A stretch of 46,048 bases of DNA from the NCBI RefSeq assembly GCF_003034995.1, contig NZ_PZKF01000024.1:1-46048 (forward strand), in the 5' to 3' direction. The position numbers were made by a program, and so were the translations under genes. Positions 23,900 to 32,306 of this stretch are shown in pieces; position 1 is the first letter of the stretch, and each line of letters opens with the position of its first letter. The notes beneath the pieces were generated by a model, which worked only from the letters and a program-made list of their open reading frames with translations, ran no database searches and was not told the DNA's origin. The stretch is from Phaeovulum veldkampii DSM 11550 (GTDB lineage: Bacteria > Pseudomonadota > Alphaproteobacteria > Rhodobacterales > Rhodobacteraceae).

Positions 23900-24787
23900 G
23901 TGAAGCTGTTCACCGGAACGCCCCTGTCGCAATTTGCCCCGGCGCAGCCGCAGCCTGTGGTGGCTGCCACATCCGCGCCGCGCGTGGTTCTGGCCCTGCC
24001 GGAACCCCCTTCGCGGGTGCGACTGATGCCGGTGATGCGGCTGGCGGCGGGCGGGCGCTGGCGGGTCGAGGCGATGCGCGCGCTGTCAGAGCCGCTGCTG
24101 TTGTGGTTCACCCGTGGTCAGGGCCGCATCACGCTGGGCGGATCGACCCGCGGCTATGGCACGCATAACGCGATCTTCATTCCCGCAGGCGTCATGCACA
24201 GCTTTGATCTGGCGCCGCAATCGCATGGCACGGCGCTGTTCTTTGGCGCGGGCACCGATGTCGCGCTGCCCCCCTCGGCGCAGCATCTGCGCATTCGCGA
24301 GGCCGGGCCGCAGGCCGAGCTTTCGGGCATTCTCGACCAGATCCAGCGCGAACTGGACAGCGCCCGCCCCGGCGCCGAACGGGCGGCACAGCACCATCTG
24401 GGCCTGCTGTCGGTCTGGCTGGAACGCCAGATCGCGGCCCAGGCCGACGAGCCGCGCGCGATCCCCGCCGCGCGCCGCCTTGCCGCCCGCTTTACCGCGC
24501 TGCTGGAACGCGATTTCCGCTCGGGTCATGGCGTGGCCGACTACGCCGCCGAACTGGGCGTGACACCGACGCATCTGACCCGCGCCTGCCGCGAGGCCTG
24601 CGGTCGCACCGCCTCGGACCTGTTGCAGGACCGCAGGCTTTATGAGGCGCGGCGCCTGCTGGCCGAAACCCGCGCGCCGGTCAAGGCGATATCGGAGGGG
24701 CTGGGCTTTGCCAGCCCTGCCTATTTCACCCGCGCCTTCCACGCCCGCATCGGCAAGACTCCGTCAGCCTTCCGCAAAGGCGTCTGA
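23900..24787 (+). CDS. AraC-family transcriptional regulator
   Basis: 295 aa from a GTG at 23900. The N-terminal half is a cupin-like sensing domain with little similarity to named regulators (segments LLLWFTRGQGRITLGG and FIPAGVMHSFDL). The C-terminal third, about residues 195-293, holds the two helix-turn-helix motifs of the AraC family: VADYAAELGVTPTHLTRACR and the PVKAISEGLGFASPAYFTRAF segment, ending in the usual GKTPSAFRK. The ligand and targets cannot be told from the sequence. It is 119 nt downstream of miaA and 61 nt upstream of the YqhA-like gene, on the same strand, so it may regulate that neighbour. The open frame continues upstream into miaA, so the start is tentative. Confidence 0.87.
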   Translation: MKLFTGTPLSQFAPAQPQPVVAATSAPRVVLALPEPPSRVRLMPVMRLAAGGRWRVEAMRALSEPLLLWFTRGQGRITLGGSTRGYGTHNAIFIPAGVMHSFDLAPQSHGTALFFGAGTDVALPPSAQHLRIREAGPQAELSGILDQIQRELDSARPGAERAAQHHLGLLSVWLERQIAAQADEPRAIPAARRLAARFTALLERDFRSGHGVADYAAELGVTPTHLTRACREACGRTASDLLQDRRLYEARRLLAETRAPVKAISEGLGFASPAYFTRAFHARIGKTPSAFRKGV

Positions 24788-24848
24788 GGCCCCTTTTCGC
24801 CGCAGCCCGGACGAATTACATCGACGTCAGACCCTGCCGGAGACGATG

Positions 24849-25388
24849 ATGGAAAAAGCGATTGAACGGTTCCTGTTTGCCAGCCGCTGGCTGATGGCAC
24901 CGATGTATCTGGGCCTTGTGGGCGCCCTTATGATCCTGCTCTACAGCTTTGTCGTGGAACTGGTCCATTTCGCCATGGCGCTGCCCACGCTGGGCGTCGA
25001 TGACGCGGTGATGGGGGTTCTGGCGCTGATCGACCTCAGCCTTGCGGGCAATCTGGTGCTGATCGTGATCTTTTCGGGCTACGAAAACTTCGTCAGCCGG
25101 ATGGACACCGCCGACCACGAAGACCGCCCCGACTGGCAGGACGAGGTCGATTTTTCGGCTCTGAAGCTGAAACTGGTGGCCTCGATCGTCGCAATATCGG
25201 GGATTCACCTTCTCAAGGTGTTCATGGACATTGAAAAATACAGCCCCGAAAAAATCGAATGGATGGTGATCATCCATCTTGTGTTCATCATTTCGGGTGT
25301 GCTGCTGGCGGCGATGGACTGGATCACCAACCACGCCAAGACCCTGAAAAAGAAAAAATATGACACCAAAGGGCTGATCCAGCCCTAA
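24849..25388 (+). CDS. YqhA/UPF0114-family inner-membrane protein
   Basis: 179 aa. The family is conserved in proteobacteria but of unknown function. The sequence has the family's N-terminus (ERFLFASRWLMAPMYLGLVGAL) and about four membrane helices, with SLAGNLVLIVIFSGYENFVS in the middle and LKLKLVASIVAISGIHLLKVF after it. The C-terminus is lysine-rich (LKKKKYD). Two ATGs in tandem follow GGAGACG; the second, at 24849, has the better 6-nt spacing. It converges on the phosphatase-like gene at 25426. Confidence 0.85.
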   Translation: MEKAIERFLFASRWLMAPMYLGLVGALMILLYSFVVELVHFAMALPTLGVDDAVMGVLALIDLSLAGNLVLIVIFSGYENFVSRMDTADHEDRPDWQDEVDFSALKLKLVASIVAISGIHLLKVFMDIEKYSPEKIEWMVIIHLVFIISGVLLAAMDWITNHAKTLKKKKYDTKGLIQP

Positions 25389-25425
25389 GCCCGCAGGGGG
25401 AATTCACGATCCCCGCAGGCCCGCC

Positions 25426-25890
25426 CTAGCCGTTTGCCGGTGCGGGCGGGCCGAACCTGCCCAGCATCCGCGCCATGATCTGGTCGCGGGTCTGGCGATA
25501 GGCGGCCAGTTTCGCCTCTCGCCCCTCGGCCAGGCCGGTCGGGTCCATGATCGGCCAGTATTCGACTTCCAGATGGACATAGCGCGTCAGTTCCAGCGCC
25601 CGGCGCTGGCTGGCGGGCGACAGCGCGATCACCAGATCAAAGCTGGACAGATCATCGCCCCAATCCAGCATTTCATCAAAAGAGCGCGCCCGATGGCGCC
25701 CCAGTTCCACCCCGATTTCCTGACAGACGGCAACGGCAAAGCCGTCCACCTCGCCCTCGCTTTTCACGCCGACCGACTGCACATAGAATATGCGGCCATA
25801 GAGCTTTTTCATGATCCCCTCGGCCATAGGCGACCGGATGGTGTTGTGATCGCAGCAAAACAGCACCGAATGGGGAAGCCCGGCCATCAC
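25426..25890 (-). CDS. Low-molecular-weight protein tyrosine phosphatase-like protein
   Basis: 154 aa. LMW-PTP/ArsC fold. The P-loop is C13-DHNTI-R19-S (CX5R), with the catalytic Cys13; the second Cys found in classical LMW-PTPs (CxGNxCRS) is replaced by Ile18. The general-acid Asp lies in WPIMDPTG near 110. Phosphatase or arsenate reductase activity cannot be decided; the lost second Cys argues against redox-regulated LMW-PTP. The ATG overlaps the UPF0262 stop by 4 nt, and the hisD-UPF0262-phosphatase order recurs in Rhodobacterales to my knowledge. Confidence 0.82.
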   Translation of the reverse strand: MMAGLPHSVLFCCDHNTIRSPMAEGIMKKLYGRIFYVQSVGVKSEGEVDGFAVAVCQEIGVELGRHRARSFDEMLDWGDDLSSFDLVIALSPASQRRALELTRYVHLEVEYWPIMDPTGLAEGREAKLAAYRQTRDQIMARMLGRFGPPAPANG

Positions 25891-26366
25891 GCCACCGGGG
25901 TCAGCACGCAGATCAGCGTGAACAGGCGCCGCGCGGTGTCGATATCCAGTTCCGCCTTGCCGTCCAGCCGTTCCTGCAACACCCGCGCGCCTTCGTTGTG
26001 GATGCCGCGGCGGGCCATGTCGATTGCCTCGATCTGGCTGGGGGGCAGGCGTTTGACCGCCTCGAAATAACTGTGGCAGATCTGGAAGTAATCCTTCACC
26101 ACCTGCCGAAACGGGCCGAGGCTCAGGTGAAACTCGGCCACCTTCTCGCCAGTCTCGGAACAGGTGTCAAAGACCAGCCGCCCCTCGCGGATCGACAGAT
26201 TCAGACAGAACGGCCCCTCGGGCGGAGCAGCCCCGTTGCGCCCCGGAAGGGCAAAGGAATTATCCTCCAGCAGATCATAGATGGCGACCTTGCGCTCCTG
26301 CTCGATCTCGGGGCTGGGCGCGGGCAGGCCCGCATCGTCGATCTCGACCCGGCTGATGCGGCTCAT
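25887..26366 (-). CDS. UPF0262 family protein
   Basis: 159 aa. Conserved alphaproteobacterial protein of unknown function. Recognisable segments are ERKVAIYDLLEDNSF near 25, FCLNLSIREGRLVFD near 53, and VKDYFQICHSYFEAVKR near 90, with a C-terminal helix containing DMARRGIHNEGA. No signal peptide, membrane segment or catalytic motif is evident. ATG 26366 overlaps the hisD stop by 4 nt, and its own stop overlaps the next gene by 4 nt, so all three are translationally coupled. Confidence 0.88.
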   Translation of the reverse strand: MSRISRVEIDDAGLPAPSPEIEQERKVAIYDLLEDNSFALPGRNGAAPPEGPFCLNLSIREGRLVFDTCSETGEKVAEFHLSLGPFRQVVKDYFQICHSYFEAVKRLPPSQIEAIDMARRGIHNEGARVLQERLDGKAELDIDTARRLFTLICVLTPVA

Positions 26367-27676
26367 GCCCCGTCCCCTCCGTTCAGCGCATCCAGCCGGG
26401 CGCGCACCGACAGGCCGTGCGCCTGCAGGCTTTCCGAAATCGCCAGCCGTTCGGCAGCGGGACCGATGGCCGCCAGAGCCGCGGGGGTCATCTTGGCCAG
26501 CGTGGTGCGCTTGAGGAAATCGAGCACGCTCAACCCCGAGGAGAACCGGGCCGAGCGGGCGGTGGGCAGAACGTGGTTCGGCCCGCCGACATAATCGCCG
26601 ATGGCCTCGGGCGTGTAGGCGCCCAGAAAGATCGCCCCGGCATGGGGGATCTTGTCGGCCAGGGCCTCGGGGTCGGCCACGCACAGTTCCAGATGTTCGG
26701 CGGCGATGCGGTTGGCCAGCTCCGCCGCCTCGTCCAGATCGCGCACCACGATCACCGCGCCATAGTCGCGCCAGCTTGCCCCCGCGATGGCGCGGCGTTC
26801 CAGCGTCTCCAGCCGTTTTTCCACCGCCGCCACCACGGCGCGACCGAAATCGGCACTGTCGGTAATCAGGATCGACTGCGCGCTTTCGTCGTGTTCGGCC
26901 TGGCTCAGCAGGTCGAGCGCGATCCAGTCGGGGTTGTTGTCGGCATCGGCGATGACCAGAATTTCCGACGGCCCGGCGATCATGTCGATCCCCACCCGGC
27001 CAAAGACCCGGCGCTTGGCGGCGGCGACATAGGCATTGCCGGGACCGGTGATCTTGTCCACCGGGCGCACGGTTGCGGTGCCATAGGCCAGCGCCGCAAT
27101 CGCCTGTGCGCCACCGATGCGATAGATCGTATCGACCCCGGCGATCTGCGCAGCGGCCAGCACCAGCGGGTTCACCACCCCGCCCGGCGTCGGGCAGGCG
27201 ATCACCAGCCGCCCCACCCCTGCGACCCGCGCCGGAATCGCGTTCATCAGCACCGAGGACGGATAGGACGCAAGCCCCCCCGGCACATACAGCCCCGCCG
27301 CCGATACCGGCGTGAACCGCCAGCCCAGCGTCGCGCCGTCAGGGTCGGTCCAGATCGCATCGGCGGGCATCTGACGAACGTGATAGGCGCGGATGCGTTC
27401 GGCCGCCAGTTCCAGCGCGGCGCGGTCGGCGGACGACACCTTGGCCACCTCGGCTGCGATCTCTGCGGCCGAAAAGGCCAGCGTCTCGGGCGTCAGGTCG
27501 AGCCGGTCAAAGCGCGCGGTCATCTCGATCAGCGCCGCATCGCCGCGGACACGCACATCGGCGATGATCGCGGCCACCGTGGCATCGACATCGGGCGCAT
27601 CCTCACGCTTGGCCGACAAAAGCGCCTCAAAGGCTGTGGCAAAGCCGGGCTCGGTGGTGGACAGGGTCTGCGGCAT
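26363..27676 (-). CDS. hisD: HisD, histidinol dehydrogenase
   Basis: 437 aa. Zinc enzyme that oxidises L-histidinol to histidine in two NAD-dependent steps. Family motifs: GLYVPGGLASYPSSVLMNAIPA near 130 (in two parts), ITGPGNAYVAAAKRRVFG near 225, DMIAGPSEILVIAD near 245, SQAEHDESAQSILIT near 270, and the C-terminal AGAIFLGAYTPEAIGDY and GGPNHVLPT. ATG 27676 follows GGAGGCCCGCC. It heads a three-gene coupled operon and is divergent from the sugar cluster at 27851. Confidence 0.96.
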   Translation of the reverse strand: MPQTLSTTEPGFATAFEALLSAKREDAPDVDATVAAIIADVRVRGDAALIEMTARFDRLDLTPETLAFSAAEIAAEVAKVSSADRAALELAAERIRAYHVRQMPADAIWTDPDGATLGWRFTPVSAAGLYVPGGLASYPSSVLMNAIPARVAGVGRLVIACPTPGGVVNPLVLAAAQIAGVDTIYRIGGAQAIAALAYGTATVRPVDKITGPGNAYVAAAKRRVFGRVGIDMIAGPSEILVIADADNNPDWIALDLLSQAEHDESAQSILITDSADFGRAVVAAVEKRLETLERRAIAGASWRDYGAVIVVRDLDEAAELANRIAAEHLELCVADPEALADKIPHAGAIFLGAYTPEAIGDYVGGPNHVLPTARSARFSSGLSVLDFLKRTTLAKMTPAALAAIGPAAERLAISESLQAHGLSVRARLDALNGGDGA

Positions 27677-27850
27677 GGCGGGCCTCCTCATGACTGCCTT
27701 CGATTAGTCGCTGACGCCCCGCCCCGCAAGCCCGGCCAGCAAACAAGGCCGGTTTGACCGCGCCTCAGATACAAGACGGTTGGCACCGCCGCCATGAACG
27801 GATGGCTGCGGCCCCTTGCGCAAAGCCCCCGCGCGCGGCATGACATCTGC

Positions 27851-28972
27851 ATGACCCAGACCCTTCTCTTTGTCACCGGCACCCGCGCCGATTTCGGCAA
27901 GCTTGAACCTCTGGCCGCCGCCGCCCGCGACGCGGGGTTTTCGGTGGGCTTTTTTGTCACCGGCATGCACATGCTTGACCGTTACGGCCTGACCAAGCTT
28001 GAGGTGCACCGAACCCCCGGCGTGACGGTGCATGAATACCTCAACCAGCGGCCCGGCGACGCGCAAGACATCATTCTGGCAAAAACCGTGACCGGGTTTT
28101 CCGACTATGTGGCCGAACATCGCCCCGACCTGATCGTGGTGCATGGCGACCGGGTCGAGGCGCTGGCAACTGCGCTGGTCGCGGCGACGAACTACATCCG
28201 CTCGGCCCATGTCGAGGGCGGCGAGGTGTCGGGCACGATCGACGAGGTGTTCCGGCACTGCAACACCAAGCTGGCAAGTCACCACTTCGTGTCGTCGCAG
28301 CAGGCAGCGCGGCGGGTGATGGCGCTGGGCGAACCCGAAGAAACGATCCATGTGATCGGCTCGCCGGAACTGGATTTTCACTCGCAGCCCTCGGGCGTCG
28401 GCATCGCGGCGGTGCGCGCGCACTACGCCATTCCGTTTGACGATTACGGCATCTGCGTGTTTCACCCGGTCACGTCAGAGGCCGAGACGATGGGCGCGCA
28501 GGCCCGCGCGCTCTATGGTGCGCTGGCGGCCTCGGGGCGCAATTTCGTGCTGATCGCGCCCAACAACGATCCCGGCTCGGAGGCGATCTTTCAGGTGATC
28601 GACGCCTTGCCGCGGGATCGGTTCCGCGTGATCCCCTCGATGCGGTTTGCGCATTTTTCCGAATTGATGAAAAATGCCAAATGCATGGTGGGCAATTCGT
28701 CCGCCGGGGTGCGCGAGGCGCCGTTTCTGGGCCTGCCCTCGCTGGATGTGGGCACACGCCAGACGAACCGGGCCGATGCACCCTCGATCAGGGCGGTGGA
28801 TGCCGGCGATGCAGCAGGAATTTCAGATTTCCTGAAAACCGAATGGGGCCGCAGTCACCCCCGCCACACCGGCTTTGGCGAGGGCCGCGCGGCGGACCGC
28901 TTTGTTCAGGTTCTGCGCGACCCCGCCTTCTGGTCGCGCTCGCTGCAAAAAGAGTTTCGTGACATTGGCTGA
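27851..28972 (+). CDS. NeuC/LegG-like UDP-N-acetylglucosamine 2-epimerase (hydrolysing)
   Basis: 373 aa. Epimerase_2 family. The sequence resembles hydrolysing NeuC/LegG enzymes, which release an N-acetylmannosamine-type sugar from UDP-GlcNAc (or a diamino derivative) for nonulosonic acid synthesis, more than WecB: FVTGTRADFGKL at the N-terminus, VVHGDRVEALA near 97, AHVEGGEVSGTIDEVFRH near 117 and GNSSAGVREAPFLG near 290. The start is ATG 27851 with a poor ribosome-binding site; an upstream ATG at 27794 would add 19 residues. It overlaps the next gene by 14 nt, so it is probably co-translated with two WaaA-like transferases. No neuB is in the window, so the pathway is incomplete here. Confidence 0.82.
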   Translation: MTQTLLFVTGTRADFGKLEPLAAAARDAGFSVGFFVTGMHMLDRYGLTKLEVHRTPGVTVHEYLNQRPGDAQDIILAKTVTGFSDYVAEHRPDLIVVHGDRVEALATALVAATNYIRSAHVEGGEVSGTIDEVFRHCNTKLASHHFVSSQQAARRVMALGEPEETIHVIGSPELDFHSQPSGVGIAAVRAHYAIPFDDYGICVFHPVTSEAETMGAQARALYGALAASGRNFVLIAPNNDPGSEAIFQVIDALPRDRFRVIPSMRFAHFSELMKNAKCMVGNSSAGVREAPFLGLPSLDVGTRQTNRADAPSIRAVDAGDAAGISDFLKTEWGRSHPRHTGFGEGRAADRFVQVLRDPAFWSRSLQKEFRDIG

Positions 28973-30215
28973 GGCCCCCACAGGGCCGCTGCTGCGCGCC
29001 TATCTGGCGGCCAGCCGCGCGCTGGTGCCGCTGGCGCCCGTGGTGCTGCACCGCAGGCTGGCGCGCGGGCGCGAGGATGCGGCGCGCTGGCGCGAAAAGC
29101 TGGGCGAAGCAACGGCGGCACGGCCAGATGGCCCGCTGATCTGGTTTCATGCGGTGGGTCTGGGCGAGGTTCTGGCGCTGTCGGGGCTGATCGGGGCGCT
29201 GGCGGCGGCGCGGCCCGACCTGCATTTCCTGGTGACCTCGACCGCGCGCTCCTCGGCCGAGGTATTTGCGAAAAACGCACCTCCCCACACGCAGCATCAG
29301 TTTTTGCCGCTGGATGCCGCGCCCTTCATCGCGCGGTTTCTGGACCATTGGCGCCCCGATCTGTCGGTCTGGGCCGAACAGGATCTGTGGCCGGGTCTGG
29401 TGGTGGAAACGCATCGCCGTGGCATCCCGCTGGCGCTGATCAATGCGCGGATGAACGCGCGGGCCTACACCGCGCGGGCGCGGGCGCGTGGACTGTATCG
29501 CGACCTTTACGCGCGCTTTTCCCATATCTCGGCGCAAGATGAGATGACCGCCCGCCATCTGGGCTTGCTGGGGGCAAAAGGGGTTGCTGTCACCGGCTCG
29601 CTCAAGGCCGCCGCCGCGCCCCTGGCCGACGCGCCCGAGGCGCGGGCAGCCCTTGCGCCGCTGGCCGCGCGTCGGCCCTGGCTTGTGGCCTCAAGCCACG
29701 CCGAGGATGAGGCGGTGGCCTTTGCCGCCGCCAGCGCCCTGCCGGAACGGCTGCTGATCGTGGCGCCCCGCCTGCCCGCCCGCGCGGCCCAGATCATCGC
29801 AGCCGCCCGCGCCGCGGGCCTTAGCGTTGCGCAACGCTCGGCAGGCACCCTGCCCGGAGCGGAGACGCAACTCTATCTGGCCGATACCTTCGGCGAGATG
29901 GGGCTGTGGTATCGGCTCTGCCCCGTCGCGCTGGTCGGCGGCAGCTTTGGCGCCGTCGAGGGCCACAACCCGTGGGAGCCCGCGCGGCTGGGCTGCGCCA
30001 TCCTGCACGGGCCGCGCACGGCGAATTTTGCCGCCGATTACGCCGCGCTGGATGCCGCGGGGGGGGGCCGACCGGTGGCGGATGCCGCAGCCCTTGCCGC
30101 GGCGATCACCGCCCCTGACCTGCCCGACATGGCCGCCCGTGCCCGCGCGCTGGCCGACCGGGGCGCCGCCGCCCTGCCGGGCCTGTGTGCCACGCTGATG
30201 GGGCTGATGCGATGA
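28959..30215 (+). CDS. WaaA/KdtA-type glycosyltransferase, first copy
   Basis: 418 aa from GTG 28959. N-terminal Kdo-transferase domain (GT30-like). It keeps the acidic residue of REKLG near 46, the HAVGLGE motif near 65, ITTS-like acceptor region, EQDLWPG near 145, VTGSLKAAA near 208 and VGGSFGAVEGHNPWEP near 328. These match the sites that bind acceptor lipid A and the CMP-Kdo donor in WaaA. EQDLWP replaces the more usual ETELWP. A run of nine G lies at 30059-30067. The gene overlaps neuC-like by 14 nt and the second copy by ATGA. It could be the housekeeping Kdo transferase or a variant that uses the CMP-sugar made by the neighbouring genes. Confidence 0.8.
   Translation: MTLAEAPTGPLLRAYLAASRALVPLAPVVLHRRLARGREDAARWREKLGEATAARPDGPLIWFHAVGLGEVLALSGLIGALAAARPDLHFLVTSTARSSAEVFAKNAPPHTQHQFLPLDAAPFIARFLDHWRPDLSVWAEQDLWPGLVVETHRRGIPLALINARMNARAYTARARARGLYRDLYARFSHISAQDEMTARHLGLLGAKGVAVTGSLKAAAAPLADAPEARAALAPLAARRPWLVASSHAEDEAVAFAAASALPERLLIVAPRLPARAAQIIAAARAAGLSVAQRSAGTLPGAETQLYLADTFGEMGLWYRLCPVALVGGSFGAVEGHNPWEPARLGCAILHGPRTANFAADYAALDAAGGGRPVADAAALAAAITAPDLPDMAARARALADRGAAALPGLCATLMGLMR
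30059..30067 (+). repeat. Nine-G homopolymer inside the first waaA-like gene
   Basis: A run of nine G at about codon 367 of 418 encodes part of AAGGGRPV. It is the longest homopolymer I noticed in the window. A one-base slip would change the last 50 residues and disturb ATGA coupling to the second transferase. Confidence 0.85.
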
Positions 30216-31528
30216 ACTTTCCCTCGTCCCGCCTGCGGCTGGCACTGGCGCTTTACGCCGCGCTTTGGTGGCTGGGGCTGCCGCTCGCGCTTGCCTATCT
30301 TCGTCGCCGCGCGCGCCGCGATGCCGATTATGGCGCACATCTGGCCGAACGCTTTGGCCGCCACGCGCCCTTCCCCGGTGCAGTCTGGGTCCATGCCGTA
30401 TCCTTGGGCGAAATGCGCTCGGCCACACCGCTTGTTCGCGCGCTGCTGGAGCGGGGCGAGCGGGTCGTGACCACCCATTTCACCCCCGCCGGTCGGCGTG
30501 AGGCCACCCGCGCCTTCGCCCCCGAGATTGCCGCGGGGCAGTTGCGCGCGGTCTGGGTGCCGTTCGAACTGGGCTTTGCCTTTCGCCGCTTTTTCAAGGC
30601 GTTCCGGCCAAAATACGGGCTGGTGATGGAAATCGAGATCTGGCCGGGCATGATCATGGCCGCCCGCCGCGCGGGCGTGGCGCTGTTCATGTGCAATGCG
30701 CAATATCCGTCGAAAAGCTTTGCCCGCGACACCACGCGCACCGGTTTCAGGGCCGAACTGATGCGCGGCTTTGCCGGGGCACTGGTGAAATCCGACCTTC
30801 AGGCCGAACGGTTCGCCCGCGTCGGCGTGGCGGCCATCGCGGTGACGGGCGAGTTGCGCTTTGACCAGCCGATCCCGCCGGCGCAGGTCATCGCCGGGGT
30901 CGCCGCGCGGGGCTGGCTTGCGCCAAGCCGCCCGGTGGTGACGCTCGCCTCGGTCGTGGCGGGCGAGGATGCGGTCTACCTCGCCGCGATCCACGCCAGC
31001 CTTGCCGCGCATCGCGCAGCGGGCTTGCCCGCGCCGCTGTTTGTCTATGTTCCCCGCGCGCCGGAACGGTTTGATGAAACCGCGCAGCTTGTGGCTGGCG
31101 CGGGTCTGTCTTGCGCGGCCCGGTCCCACCTTTTCGATGCGGCGCTTGCCCCGAAAGGCGCGGCGCCCGATATCGACGTGCTCTTGGGCGACAGCTTGGG
31201 CGAGATGTATTTCTACCTGGCGATGGCCGACCGCGCGCTGGTGGGCGGCGGGTTTACCCCCAAGGGCGCGCATAACATCATCGAGCCGCTGGCGCTGAAA
31301 AAGCCGGTGATCGTCGGCCCCGAGATCTGGACGATCGAATATCCCGCAACCGAGGCGATTGCCGCAGGCGTCGTGCTGCGGGTGGAAACGCCCGGCGCGT
31401 TGGCCGCCGCCCTGTCACCCGGCGCGGGGTTCACCCCCGCGCCCGAGATGATCGACGCCTTCTTTGCCGCCCATGCAGGGGGCGTGGCCCGCACACTGGC
31501 CGCGATCGACCGGTTCACCAGCCGCTGA
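30212..31528 (+). CDS. WaaA/KdtA-type glycosyltransferase, second copy
   Basis: 438 aa. A second, quite different GT30-like protein. An N-terminal membrane anchor (LALALYAALWWLGLPLALAY) is followed by LAERFGRH with the expected catalytic Glu, HAVSLGEMRSATPLVRAL near 65, VMEIEIWPGMIMAA near 140, VTGELRFDQP near 210, and GDSLGEM with VGGGFTPKGAHNIIEPL near 335. Its HNIIEP differs from the HNPWEP of copy one. ATGA overlap with copy one shows co-translation. Both copies look catalytically intact; which of them is the essential Kdo transferase cannot be told. Its 3' end overlaps the convergent SDR by 14 nt. Confidence 0.84.
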   Translation: MNFPSSRLRLALALYAALWWLGLPLALAYLRRRARRDADYGAHLAERFGRHAPFPGAVWVHAVSLGEMRSATPLVRALLERGERVVTTHFTPAGRREATRAFAPEIAAGQLRAVWVPFELGFAFRRFFKAFRPKYGLVMEIEIWPGMIMAARRAGVALFMCNAQYPSKSFARDTTRTGFRAELMRGFAGALVKSDLQAERFARVGVAAIAVTGELRFDQPIPPAQVIAGVAARGWLAPSRPVVTLASVVAGEDAVYLAAIHASLAAHRAAGLPAPLFVYVPRAPERFDETAQLVAGAGLSCAARSHLFDAALAPKGAAPDIDVLLGDSLGEMYFYLAMADRALVGGGFTPKGAHNIIEPLALKKPVIVGPEIWTIEYPATEAIAAGVVLRVETPGALAAALSPGAGFTPAPEMIDAFFAAHAGGVARTLAAIDRFTSR

Positions 31529-32306
31529 ACCCGCCATCGACATTGACCAGTTGGCCCGTCATGTAGCCCGCCTGCGGACTGCACAAGAACAGCATCGCAT
31601 CGGCAATCTCGTCGGGCTGGGCCATCCGGCCCGCCATGATCAACTGGCCCACGCGGCGCTGGAATTCTTCGGAATGGCCGTTGAATACCGCCCCAGGCGC
31701 GATTGTGTTGACGGTGGCGCCCCGCCCCGCCCAATAGCCCGCCAGCCACAGCGTCAGCCCGTGAATGCCCGCCTTGGTGGTGGAATAGGCCGAGAACGAC
31801 TTGAACGGCATCCCCTCGTAGATCGCGTGATGCGGCCCGTTCAGCGCATACATCGAGGCCACGTTGATCAGCGTCGCGGGGTATTTGCCCACGATGTCGC
31901 GGTCCATCTGGCGGGCGATCATGAAGGCGCCGGTCAGGTTGGTGCGCAGCGTGCGTTCCCAGTCGCTGACCGAGGTATTGGCGAAATCTGGAAAGGGCTT
32001 GCCCGCGCCCATCAGCAATTCGCCCGTGATCGCGGCATTGTTCAGCACCACGTTGGGTTCCCAGCCGTCGGCCATGATGCGGGCAAATATACCCGTGACC
32101 TGATCCTCGTCGCCCACGTCGAGGTCATAGAAGCGGAAATTTGCCTGGCCCTCATGCGCGGCCTTCAGCGTCTCGGCCCGGTGGCCCGGCAGGTCCGAGG
32201 CCACCACCCGCGCCCCCGCGGCCAGCATTCGCCGCACATAGGTCGAGCCCAGCACCCCGCCCGAGCCGGTGATGAAGATCGTGCGCCCCGCCAGTTGCTT
32301 ATCCAT
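31515..32306 (-). CDS. SDR-family oxidoreductase (PtmA-like, sugar cluster)
   Basis: 263 aa. Classical short-chain dehydrogenase: TGSGGVLGS nucleotide motif at 14-22, NNAA near 89, catalytic Ser in INVASMYAL and YSTTKAG (YxxxK) near 175. The substrate is not shown by sequence. In legionaminic-acid loci an SDR of this kind (PtmA) stands next to a CMP-sugar synthetase, as here. ATG 32306 follows GGAGGCGAAAC and overlaps the upstream gene by 8 nt. It is the last gene of the minus operon and converges on the second waaA-like gene. Confidence 0.85.
   Translation of the reverse strand: MDKQLAGRTIFITGSGGVLGSTYVRRMLAAGARVVASDLPGHRAETLKAAHEGQANFRFYDLDVGDEDQVTGIFARIMADGWEPNVVLNNAAITGELLMGAGKPFPDFANTSVSDWERTLRTNLTGAFMIARQMDRDIVGKYPATLINVASMYALNGPHHAIYEGMPFKSFSAYSTTKAGIHGLTLWLAGYWAGRGATVNTIAPGAVFNGHSEEFQRRVGQLIMAGRMAQPDEIADAMLFLCSPQAGYMTGQLVNVDGGFSGW

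Noticed and set aside
25389-25425. GGGG...CCCC dyad between convergent yqhA-like and phosphatase genes
   Set aside because: Only four paired bases before mismatches; too weak to call a terminator.
27732-27752. CCGGCC...GGCCGG hairpin in the hisD-neuC gap as a terminator
   Set aside because: It lies upstream of both divergent genes, so no transcript should end there; only three T follow.
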